Assembly: GCA_045586905.1 (NCBI GenBank)
Contig: JAZNBF010000088.1
Span: forward strand, 1 to 25,736
Origin: RGIG1828 sp045586905
GTDB lineage: Bacteria; Bacillota; Clostridia; UMGS1810
DNA length: 25,736 nt
Direction: 5' to 3'
Positions 1 through 7,299 of this stretch are shown one piece after another; within the stretch, counting starts at the first letter, position 1; every line of letters starts with the position of its first letter. The position numbers were made by a program, and so were the translations under genes. The notes below the pieces were generated by a model. The model was given only the letters and a program-made list of their open reading frames with translations, was not told where the DNA came from and ran no database searches.

Positions 1-81
1 GAACAATGTCACCTTTGCCGATTGTTCTGTAACTTGAACGGCTGATAGCATGACGGGTTGATTTTTCGGAGAATACATACA
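1..81. repeat. Artefactual duplicate of bases 166-246
   Basis: These 81 bases are identical to 166-246, and the two copies are separated by a complete sequencing adapter cassette. The layout insert-adapter-index-adapter-insert is that of a circularised DNBSEQ template read around the circle. It is best treated as a non-genomic copy that should be trimmed. Confidence 0.93.
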
Positions 82-165
82 AAGTCGGATCGTAGCCATG
101 TCGTTCTGTGAGCCAAGGAGTTGTCCTAATATGTTGTCTTCCTAAGACCGCTTGGCCTCCGACTT
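82..165 (-). other. DNBSEQ/MGI adapter cassette with 10-nt index
   Basis: Bases 82-123 match the 42-nt MGI read-2 side adapter (begins AAGTCGGATCGTAGCCATGT, ends GGAGTTG). Bases 134-165 are the reverse complement of the 32-nt MGI read-1 side adapter (begins TTGTCTTCCTAAGACCGC, ends CTCCGACTT). The 10 bases between them (124-133, TCCTAATATG) sit at the sample-index position. The adapter match is from memory of the published oligos. The flanking 81-nt duplication supports it independently. This is contamination, not biology. Confidence 0.96.
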
Positions 166-898
166 GAACAATGTCACCTTTGCCGATTGTTCTGTAACTT
201 GAACGGCTGATAGCATGACGGGTTGATTTTTCGGAGAATACATACATGGGAAGACCTTCATATTCTGCGCCTTCTTCGTAGATAACTTTCTGGGCGATAC
301 CAACCATCTGGAGCTCGGTTACGCCGGGTTTTAAGTTGCGGATAACTTCGTCGGTTGCAAGGTCAACAATACGGAAACCTTCCTGAATGCAGGCAAGTTC
401 GTTTTTGGACTTGATCTGACGGAGCTGTACCATGATATCGTTGCATTTTGAAATTTCAGCTTTGGGGAAGCTGTCTTTGAGGCCTTCGTAGATGGGAAGT
501 GTGCATTCAACATAGCTTCCGAGGCCGATTTTGATGTTTTCGCCTGTTACGCCGATAGCTTTGAACACATCTTTGAATGTGGAAGCTGTGAGCTCGGGGT
601 ATGAGGGGTCAGCTGATTCTCTGAATTCTCTGAGGCAGAAAATTTTGTCGATTTTGGCAACGTCCTGAGCGAAGATGATGCACTCGGGGCCTACCATGAG
701 AGCTGCTTCACCGGTAGCGGAGATAGCAACGCCTGCTCTTTCGAAAAGGGGCCAGAAGCCGCTGAAATAACGAGCGTTTGCATAGTCAGACTCGGTGCTG
801 CATACAACCATTACATCGAGGCCTTTTTTGCGAACGAGCTCGGCTGCTCTTGCCACTCTTTCCTTATACTCATAATCGGGAATACAAATTCTTGACAT
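166..898 (-). CDS. M24 family metallopeptidase (creatinase/Xaa-Pro aminopeptidase-like), 3' truncated
   Basis: The start is ATG at 898, behind AGGAGG with 8 nt spacing. About 244 genuine codons remain. The protein begins MSRICIPDYEYKERVARAAE. It reads as the N-terminal creatinase-type domain (around residues 8-150, with VCSTESDYANARYFSGFWPL) followed by the start of the M24 pita-bread catalytic domain (QLRQIKSKNELACIQEGFRI, then RSSYRTIGKGDIV). The metal ligands of M24 enzymes would lie further on and are missing, so activity cannot be judged. The family cleaves N-terminal residues next to proline or hydrolyses creatine-like amidines; the substrate here is unknown. The frame stays open through the adapter to base 1 because the artefact period (165 nt) is a multiple of three. 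A gene caller would therefore give a chimeric protein with a false 27-residue repeat. The gene lies 142 nt downstream of the PHP gene on the same strand and may be cotranscribed. Confidence 0.85.
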
Positions 899-985
899 AT
901 TACATTCCTCCTAAATATATTTTTCTATTTTGATTATATAATAGCTTTTTGGGTTTGTATTTATAGAATATTCAAAATCTTTTGC

Positions 986-1011
986 ACAATATTAAATAAA
1001 TTTAATATTGT
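986..1011. promoter_or_regulatory. Perfect AT-rich palindrome between PHP and M24 genes
   Basis: Arms ACAATATTAAAT and ATTTAATATTGT (12 nt each) flank a 2-nt centre. The stem is nearly free of G and C and no T-tract fits it, so a rho-independent terminator is unlikely. A repressor site for the M24 gene or a DNA-bend site is more plausible. No recognised operator consensus was assigned. Confidence 0.55.
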
Positions 1012-1040
1012 ATTTAGTTTGCGTATGTAAATCAGCTGTA

Positions 1041-1835
1041 TTAAATCCTGAATTTATCGTCTTCGGTGAGGCCGAGAAGGTCGATTGCTTTTTCAAATAT
1101 GGGTTTGATTTTGGCAAATTTTTTGTGACCGTGAATGTCACTGCCAAGGTAAAATTTGCATCCGCATTTTTTGGCAATTTTGTAGGGCCTTAAGATGATG
1201 TCCTCTTCTTCACTCGGAAAGTTCATGTCATCACCGTTGAGTTCTATTCCAACGCCAAGCTCAGCTGCTTTTGTAAAGAGTCTTTCCAGTTCCTCATCGG
1301 GCAAGAGACCAAGCACCTCGAGGTATTCTTCTCTTGTGGGTGCAATGAGGCTGCAGGTGAGATGTGCAAGGCCTGTTTTGTGAAAAGGAAGATCCATTCC
1401 AAGCACATGGTCAAGCCTTTTTATCCATGCCTTTGCTCTCGATGAAGTGTCTTTTGCCTCTTCGTCTGTGAGGGTAAAGCCTTTCATGTGGAAGTGGGTG
1501 GTAGGGATGATTATAAAGTCGAAAAGGCCGAGCTTTTCTTTTGAAATGCCGAGGGTGAGATCTTTATTCAGTTCGGTTTCGCAGCCAAACAAAAATCTGA
1601 CATTTTCAGCCTGAGGAAGAGGCCCCCAGCCCGATATGTGCTCGTAGTTTTGGGGCATATACCACTCCGATGCGCCATCTATGGCATCATCCCAGAAATG
1701 ATCTGTGAGGCATATGGTGCTGAGTCCATTTTGAATGGCATAGCTTAGGATGATTTCGGGAGTTTGCTCTGTGTCGGTGGCGCAGGAAGATTTGAACGAA
1801 TGAATGTGCAAATCGTTATCAACAATATATTTCAT
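1041..1835 (-). CDS. PHP-domain phosphoesterase (histidinol-phosphatase-like)
   Basis: This 264-residue protein carries the four PHP metal-site motifs: DLHIHS at 8-13, TDHFW at 44-48, GCETE at 84-88 with THFH at 113-116, and GSDIHGH at 231-237. PHP proteins hydrolyse phosphomonoesters such as histidinol phosphate, or act as nuclease/proofreading domains. This is a stand-alone domain and no his genes are nearby, so the substrate is open. The ATG at 1835 is chosen because AGGAG lies 8 nt before it. A GTG nine bases upstream overlaps that Shine-Dalgarno sequence and is rejected. The gene is driven by the consensus promoter at 1894-1922 and is divergent from the comB-like gene. Confidence 0.85.
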   Translation of the reverse strand: MKYIVDNDLHIHSFKSSCATDTEQTPEIILSYAIQNGLSTICLTDHFWDDAIDGASEWYMPQNYEHISGWGPLPQAENVRFLFGCETELNKDLTLGISKEKLGLFDFIIIPTTHFHMKGFTLTDEEAKDTSSRAKAWIKRLDHVLGMDLPFHKTGLAHLTCSLIAPTREEYLEVLGLLPDEELERLFTKAAELGVGIELNGDDMNFPSEEEDIILRPYKIAKKCGCKFYLGSDIHGHKKFAKIKPIFEKAIDLLGLTEDDKFRI

Positions 1836-1893
1836 GTTTTCCACTCCTTTTTGTGTGGCTAAGGCATGATGTGAAAAGCTTTTTTATGATGCA

Positions 1894-1922
1894 ATTATAG
1901 AAAAAAAGAGATGCAATGTCAA
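1894..1922 (-). promoter_or_regulatory. Consensus sigma-A promoter for the PHP gene
   Basis: On the minus strand this reads TTGACA, 17 nt, TATAAT, a perfect match to the vegetative consensus with ideal spacing. It points at the PHP gene and leaves a leader of about 50 nt. Confidence 0.85.
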
Positions 1923-1935
1923 GTAATGCACATGA

Positions 1936-1971
1936 TAAAACGGGCACTTTCTGCTCTAAAACGGGTATTTT
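1936..1971 (+). promoter_or_regulatory. Tandem 15-bp direct repeat, candidate operator
   Basis: TAAAACGGGCACTTT (1936-1950) and TAAAACGGGTATTTT (1957-1971) match at 13 of 15 positions. They start 21 bp apart, two helical turns. They lie between the two divergent promoters, just upstream of the PHP -35 box. Phased direct repeats are typical of AraC-family sites, and an AraC-type regulator is encoded in the divergent gene train. The link between the two is inference. Confidence 0.5.
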
Positions 1972-1994
1972 TGGGCAAAGTAAAGGTGTTTTTG

Positions 1995-2023
1995 TTGTGT
2001 TTGTCCGATTTGTGTGATAGAAT
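1995..2023 (+). promoter_or_regulatory. Candidate promoter for the comB-like gene train
   Basis: TTGTGT (1995-2000), a 17-nt spacer and TAGAAT (2018-2023) point toward the gene starting at 2095. It is weaker than the divergent PHP promoter, consistent with activator dependence, but the sequence alone does not prove use. Confidence 0.5.
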
Positions 2024-2094
2024 ATATTTAACAATAATTAAATATATGCGTCTGGTTTGACAGATTGAAAAACCAACTGAAAAAGGAGACAACA

Positions 2095-2775
2095 ATGAAC
2101 ATAGAGATTCTTCACATGATTGACGGAGCAAAGCAGGCAAAAGGGATAACGGTCATAATAGATGTGTTCAGAGCATTTTCTGTTGAGGCATATTTCTTTG
2201 CATCCGGTGTAGAGGAGATAATCCCCGTTGGCGATGTAAGCCTTGCCTACAAGCTCAAAGAGGAAAACCCCGACTGCATTCTTGCCGGCGAAAGAAAAGG
2301 CAAAATTCTTCCCGGGTTTGATGTGGGCAACTGTCCGTCTGACCTTGTAAAGCTCGACTGCGCAGGCAAAAGGGTGGTTCACACAACAAGTGCAGGAACT
2401 CAGGGCATTGCAAATGCAATTCATGCCGACGAGATTCTTGGCGGTTCACTTGTAAATGCAAAGGCAACAGCAGAGTATATAAAAAGTAAAAATCCCGAAA
2501 ATGTTTCACTCGTATGCATGGGACTCGAGGCTCTTTCACAGACAGAAGAAGACAATCTGTGTGCGCTCTACATAAAGAGTCTTTTGGAGGGTACCGAAAT
2601 TGACCTTGATAGCGAAATAGAAAACCTCAGATACACCTCGGGCGCAAAGTTTTTCGACAAGGCGCAAAACGATGTGTTCCCCAAAGAAGATTTCTACATG
2701 TGTACAAAGGTTAACAAGTTCAATTTTGTTATGAGACTCACAGACGACGGAATCATGAAAAAGCTTGATATGTAA
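2095..2775 (+). CDS. comB: 2-phosphosulfolactate phosphatase family protein (ComB-like)
   Basis: The protein has 226 residues. The ATG at 2095 has AAGGAG seven bases upstream; an in-frame TTG 30 bases earlier lacks one. The ComB fold is recognised from VIIDVFRAF (20-28), AGERKGKILPGFDVGNCPSD (64-83) and HTTSAGTQG (96-104), in family order and at normal family length. ComB is a Mg-dependent phosphatase that converts 2-phosphosulfolactate to sulfolactate in archaeal coenzyme M synthesis. Many bacteria carry homologues with no coenzyme M pathway, and no comA, comC or sulfonate gene is seen here. The true substrate is therefore uncertain. It is first in a plus-strand train with the glycoside-hydrolase-like gene 24 nt downstream. 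Confidence 0.82.
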   Translation: MNIEILHMIDGAKQAKGITVIIDVFRAFSVEAYFFASGVEEIIPVGDVSLAYKLKEENPDCILAGERKGKILPGFDVGNCPSDLVKLDCAGKRVVHTTSAGTQGIANAIHADEILGGSLVNAKATAEYIKSKNPENVSLVCMGLEALSQTEEDNLCALYIKSLLEGTEIDLDSEIENLRYTSGAKFFDKAQNDVFPKEDFYMCTKVNKFNFVMRLTDDGIMKKLDM

Positions 2776-2799
2776 GAAAAAATAAAGGGTGACGCTAAG

Positions 2800-4416
2800 A
2801 TGAACAGCATAAAAAGAAATCCCAATCTGTTTTTAAATATACCTGCCGACGGTCTTGAATACGCGGTCATTACCGACTACAACGCATCGGCAGATGAATA
2901 CAGAAAAAACATCAGAGAATACCTTAAGGTATATCTCGATGGTACTGCAGTGGGCACAGTGCTTTTAAATGTTTTTTACAGACGCTCTGTGGTCGACAGC
3001 TCCGTTGCCGATTCGATGTATTACAACATAGTGCGTGATGAAAATTTCCGCCCTATTACCGATGAAAAATCAAATGCGGTGAAAGTTGTATGCCCAGAGT
3101 CTGACAAAAACTTCTTAAAGGGCTTTCGCTACACTATAAAAAGAGGCATAGACATCATAGAAATGGCAATAGAAGAAGCCCGAAAATATGGGGCAGCTGT
3201 GCTTCTCAGTGTGAGAATGAATGATCATCACGATTTGCAGGATCCGGGACTTAACTCTTCTTTCAGTTATGATAATCCGGATATGAACTTTGATTATACC
3301 GTTAGTACAGGTTCTAACCATAATCTCGATTATTGCAAAAAAGAAGTCAGAGATTATTATGGAAGTTACATAATTGAGCTTTGCAAAAATTATGACATTG
3401 ATGGTATTGAATTTGACTATTTGCGCACCTGCCCCATAATTAGCAGGGTAGATGACGAAACCACCCAAATGCTTACAGAATATATGCGCTCTCTGAAAGA
3501 CAGGGCAGAGGAAAATGCCAAAAGAAAAATAAGATTTACCGCAAGGATATATCATGACGAAAAGACCAACCTTGAGTTTGGAATAGATGCCGCTCAGTGG
3601 ATTGCAGACGGAACTGTTGATGCCATTGTACCCGAATCGTGGTACATCCCCACATACTATGGCATCCCTGTATCGGCATGGAAAGAGAGCATAGACAAAA
3701 AGAACACTTCCTCCCGCCCCTACTGTGTCATTCCCGGCACAGACTGGGCAGTGAGATGCGACTCCACAAACTATTCGGGCTATATTATGTGGATAACACT
3801 CGAGCAGCTCAAAGGCTTTGCAAGTGCTATGTATCAAAAGGGTGCCGATGGCATAAACATATTTAACCATTTCTACACCGATAACGATATGGGTTCCCAC
3901 ACCTACTACATAGACAAAAGCGGCAACAAAATATGCAAAAATGTAATCCGCGACAAAATGATTGCCGCAGGCTCTAAAGAGCTTGCAGAGAAGGGCATGA
4001 GAGCATATGTGCACACGTGCGATGAATATCATAACGATCTTTACCCTATCGAAGTGTCAAAGGACAAACCCTACACCTTCACAGCCAATACCGGTACAAA
4101 ACCCAAAAACGGATATTACAGGGTGATTGTCGGCATAGACGAAAAAACGGATGAGAATGCACTCAGGGTTTTTGTAAACGGTGCTCCTGCCACCGGGGCG
4201 GGCGATATTTTGCCCGCAGAAGGCTTTGAATGGAAAGTAAACGACTTTTTTGAGCCGGTGGCAAGCCATGTTTCGGAGGTTTGTCCGAGAGTGATGCAGT
4301 TTGAACTCGATGACATATCTTTTATAGAAGATGGCGACAACACCATCACAATAGAAACAACAGGAAAATCTCAGCACATAAAATGGCTGGAGATATATGT
4401 GGAAGAGACGAAGTGA
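2800..4416 (+). CDS. TIM-barrel glycoside-hydrolase-like protein with C-terminal beta domain
   Basis: This is a 538-residue protein with no signal peptide, so it is probably cytoplasmic. Residues about 20-400 look like an alpha/beta barrel of the GH10-like/GHL kind. The barrel-strand motifs are LLSVRMNDHHD (135-145), YDIDGIEFDYLRT (198-210), a VPESWYIP segment near 277 and GADGINIFNHF near 350. The acidic residues in DGIEFD are the likely active-site cluster. The last 130 residues (from about TFTANTG) are beta-rich with an FVNGAP loop and resemble an accessory carbohydrate-binding domain. The start has AAAGGG about 9 nt upstream. The family is inferred from motif shape only; substrate and catalysis are not established. 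Confidence 0.6.
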   Translation: MNSIKRNPNLFLNIPADGLEYAVITDYNASADEYRKNIREYLKVYLDGTAVGTVLLNVFYRRSVVDSSVADSMYYNIVRDENFRPITDEKSNAVKVVCPESDKNFLKGFRYTIKRGIDIIEMAIEEARKYGAAVLLSVRMNDHHDLQDPGLNSSFSYDNPDMNFDYTVSTGSNHNLDYCKKEVRDYYGSYIIELCKNYDIDGIEFDYLRTCPIISRVDDETTQMLTEYMRSLKDRAEENAKRKIRFTARIYHDEKTNLEFGIDAAQWIADGTVDAIVPESWYIPTYYGIPVSAWKESIDKKNTSSRPYCVIPGTDWAVRCDSTNYSGYIMWITLEQLKGFASAMYQKGADGINIFNHFYTDNDMGSHTYYIDKSGNKICKNVIRDKMIAAGSKELAEKGMRAYVHTCDEYHNDLYPIEVSKDKPYTFTANTGTKPKNGYYRVIVGIDEKTDENALRVFVNGAPATGAGDILPAEGFEWKVNDFFEPVASHVSEVCPRVMQFELDDISFIEDGDNTITIETTGKSQHIKWLEIYVEETK

Positions 4417-4475
4417 GAATTTGTGATTCCCCCTTTTGTGACGGAGAAAGCATACAAACCATTAAGGTGATTTAA

Positions 4476-5348
4476 ATGAACTATAAACTGAAAGATTTTG
4501 AGATGGCAGTAAATGTCACAAAGATTGCCAATCTTCATTATTTTGAATTTACAAATGAATATCACACCAAAAAAGACACCCACGAGTTCAGAGAACTGAT
4601 ATATGTCGACAGCGGCCGCATCTACACAAAGGCCGAAAGCTATTCGGGCATCCTTGAAACAAATCAGCTCATCATTCACAGGCCCTACGAGGTGCACTCG
4701 CTCTCGTGTACGGGTGACACTGCGCCCAATGTCATAATCATTGGCTTTGAATGCAGTTCAAAAGAGCTTGACGTATTCAGCGAATCACCATTTAACCTCA
4801 ATGCCGATCAGCAGAAGATTCTCACCGAAATCGTAAAAGAGGGCAGAACGGTTTTCATGCCGCCCTATGATGTGCCGAATCAGAAAGACATGCAAAAGCA
4901 AAAAAACTACCCCTTTGGATCCGATCAGATGATAAAAATTCAGCTTGAAACACTTTTCATAAAGCTCATAAGGAGCAAAAAAAACACCGACACCCTTGTT
5001 TCGCAATCGGTGACCGACACCAAAATCCACGAGGTGTACGACTATCTCGGTCAAAATTTCAGAGAGCACATTAAGCTTGACGAGCTTTGCTTTTTATTCA
5101 GCACCAACAAGACCACGCTTTGTCAGAACTTCAAAAAGGCATATGGCAAAACCATTGTGGAGCATGTGAATTCTCTTAAGATAAAGGAAGCAAAGGTTCT
5201 CATGCGCGAGGGCAAATATAACCTTACGGAAATTTCTGCAATGCTTGGCTTTGGCTCGATACACTATTTTTCAAGATTATTTAAAGAGATTGAACACAGG
5301 TCACCTTCTGTGTATATCAAAACCATAAAAGCAAAGCTTGGTGTGTAA
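4476..5348 (+). CDS. AraC-family transcriptional regulator
   Basis: This 290-residue protein has an N-terminal cupin-like sensing half (HEFRELIYVDSGRI near 36-49, LIIHRPYEVHSLSC near 65-78). A C-terminal double helix-turn-helix of AraC type follows (about 187-285, including TNKTTLCQNFKKAYGKT and LTEISAMLGFGSIHYFSRLF). AAGGTGA precedes the ATG by about 6 nt. The gene sits inside the train it may control, 59 nt after the hydrolase-like gene and 27 nt before the surface-protein gene. The phased repeats at 1936-1971 are the best candidate target. A sugar or other small molecule would bind the cupin domain; its identity is unknown. Confidence 0.92.
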   Translation: MNYKLKDFEMAVNVTKIANLHYFEFTNEYHTKKDTHEFRELIYVDSGRIYTKAESYSGILETNQLIIHRPYEVHSLSCTGDTAPNVIIIGFECSSKELDVFSESPFNLNADQQKILTEIVKEGRTVFMPPYDVPNQKDMQKQKNYPFGSDQMIKIQLETLFIKLIRSKKNTDTLVSQSVTDTKIHEVYDYLGQNFREHIKLDELCFLFSTNKTTLCQNFKKAYGKTIVEHVNSLKIKEAKVLMREGKYNLTEISAMLGFGSIHYFSRLFKEIEHRSPSVYIKTIKAKLGV

Positions 5349-5375
5349 AATCTGCAATATAAGGAGGAAAAACCT

Positions 5376-7247
5376 ATGAAAAAAATCATTGCATTGTGTG
5401 TTTCCCTTTGTATGCTTTTCAGTTTTAGAGCATATGCAAACAATCCCCGGCAAAGTGAAAAAGTGCGCCAGTTTGCGATAGAGCCTGAGTACCTCTATGC
5501 AAAAAGCTTCAATTCGCACGGTCTTGCCGAAGTCGGCATCGACTCTGACGGCGACGGAATCATTGAGCCTGGAATTATCAACACTTCGGGCGAAAGAGTG
5601 TTTGGCTTTGACGGTACAAAGCTCCATCTTTGCCCAAACGGTCTTATCATGGCACTTGGCGAAAACAACATGATAGCCTTTTTTGACAAAGAGGGAAATC
5701 AGCTTACAGATTATGTATATGAATCTTACGTGGATGTCCACCCCAAAACAGGTGAAAAAAACTACTCATACCTCACCACCGATGCAGGCGACGGAAAATC
5801 GGATCTTGTGAGAGTGAGCAGAAACAATAAATTCGGCTACATCAATTCAAAAGGCGAAGAGGTCATTGAGCCTCAGTATGAATATGTGTATGGCTTCTAT
5901 AACGGTGTGTCAAGAACGGGCTCACTCGGTATCCTCTCTGCCTATGGCACATACATAAATGCAAAATTCGGCTATATAGACGAAAGCGGAAAAACCATTT
6001 TTGCACCCGATGCACTCTGGGATGCATACGATTTTACAGATGATTTTGTTACCATTGCCGACGGTGAGAGAAAGACCATCGACAAAAACGGTAATGTTTA
6101 TGATGTGAATCTTGGTGAGTTTACAATTTTTCGTGCAAACAAAAAACTCATAGTTGGCTACAATTATGAAACCCATAATTTTGCACTTTTTGATTTTTCG
6201 GGCAAAGAGCTTTATCCTGCCACCTATGATGACATCATCCTCTTTGGCGACTATGCAGTGGTGGGCGGCAAGAAAATTGTCGACCAAAACGGAAAGGTTG
6301 TCCGTGAGTTTGGCGATGATGTGATTTTGGGTGTGTGGACCGACAGCAAAAGCTTTCTCAGAATAACAAAAAATGTCGGAGGCTATGACAATCGCTACGG
6401 ATTTTTAAGCATGCAGGGCGAGATAGTGTTTGAGCCTGTGTTTAAAGAGCTTAAAGAGCTTGGCGAGAATGTGGTTTTTGCAGTAGACGAAAACGATGAG
6501 CGCCATCTTTATGACTATGACGGAAACCCGATACTGAGTCTTAACGGTCAGGTTGGCTATGAGCGCTTTTCAAATTCTCTTCTGCCCGTTCTCGACTATG
6601 ACACAATGAAATACGGATACATAATAAACCCCATAGCAGAAGATGTTTTAAAAACATCGGCATGGGCAGATGACGAGGTGACGGAGGCGCGTGACAAAAA
6701 CCTCATCCCCCAAAGCATGTTGCAAAAAGATTTTAAAGAAAACATCACCCGAGAGGAATTTGCCTCATTGTGCGTAAGGCTCTATGAAAAAATGAAGGGC
6801 AAAGAGATTGAAATTCTTTTGCCAAATCCTTTTGGCGACACAGAAAACACAGATGTCATAAAAGCATACAGCATAGGAGCTGTAAAGGGAATGTCATATG
6901 ACGAATTTGCCCCCACATCTTTTCTCACAAGAGAGCAATCAGCTGCAATGCTTGCAAGAATTTTTGCCATTTATTCGGGCGAAAGCCTCGTAACAGCAGG
7001 GCCTCCGAGTGCAAGACTTCCGCTTTATTATGTGATACAAAGAAGTAAAGGCGATGTAAAAGAATACGGTCACCCCATTCTTTTTGCCGACGATGAATTC
7101 ATTTCCGACTGGGCATATCACAGTGTGTATTTTATGGTGAAAAACGGAATTGTAAAGGGCATGGGCGACGAAAGCTTTGCCCCTCAGGGCACACTCTCGC
7201 GTGAGCAGGCAGTGCTTATGGCACTGAGACTATGGGACTGCGTGTGA
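5376..7247 (+). CDS. Secreted WG-repeat protein with C-terminal SLH domains
   Basis: The 623-residue product begins with a signal peptide (MKKIIALCVSLCMLFSF, cleavage likely near AYA-NN). Residues about 60-420 are WG-type beta repeats, clearest in KFGYINSKGEEVIEPQYEY and KFGYIDESGKTIFAP, with further diverged copies. From about 425 to the end there are three S-layer-homology modules, including ITREEFASLCVRLYEKM, LTREQSAAMLARIF and LSREQAVLMALRLW. SLH modules bind secondary cell-wall polymer, so the protein is expected on the cell surface with the WG part outward. AAGGAGG precedes the ATG. A surface protein between a regulator and a sugar kinase suggests carbohydrate capture, but that is inference. 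Confidence 0.87.
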   Translation: MKKIIALCVSLCMLFSFRAYANNPRQSEKVRQFAIEPEYLYAKSFNSHGLAEVGIDSDGDGIIEPGIINTSGERVFGFDGTKLHLCPNGLIMALGENNMIAFFDKEGNQLTDYVYESYVDVHPKTGEKNYSYLTTDAGDGKSDLVRVSRNNKFGYINSKGEEVIEPQYEYVYGFYNGVSRTGSLGILSAYGTYINAKFGYIDESGKTIFAPDALWDAYDFTDDFVTIADGERKTIDKNGNVYDVNLGEFTIFRANKKLIVGYNYETHNFALFDFSGKELYPATYDDIILFGDYAVVGGKKIVDQNGKVVREFGDDVILGVWTDSKSFLRITKNVGGYDNRYGFLSMQGEIVFEPVFKELKELGENVVFAVDENDERHLYDYDGNPILSLNGQVGYERFSNSLLPVLDYDTMKYGYIINPIAEDVLKTSAWADDEVTEARDKNLIPQSMLQKDFKENITREEFASLCVRLYEKMKGKEIEILLPNPFGDTENTDVIKAYSIGAVKGMSYDEFAPTSFLTREQSAAMLARIFAIYSGESLVTAGPPSARLPLYYVIQRSKGDVKEYGHPILFADDEFISDWAYHSVYFMVKNGIVKGMGDESFAPQGTLSREQAVLMALRLWDCV

Positions 7248-7299
7248 AAAGCTAAAAAGTATGATGTTTAATTTAATATAAAGATTTAGGAGAAAAAAT

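Noticed and set aside
1..246. A natural tandem repeat or prophage end repeat
   Set aside because: The unit between the copies is a full library adapter with index, so the duplication is artefact.
3115..4032. Long antisense open frame under the hydrolase-like gene
   Set aside because: It is a shadow of the real gene: no ribosome site and cysteine/isoleucine-rich nonsense composition.
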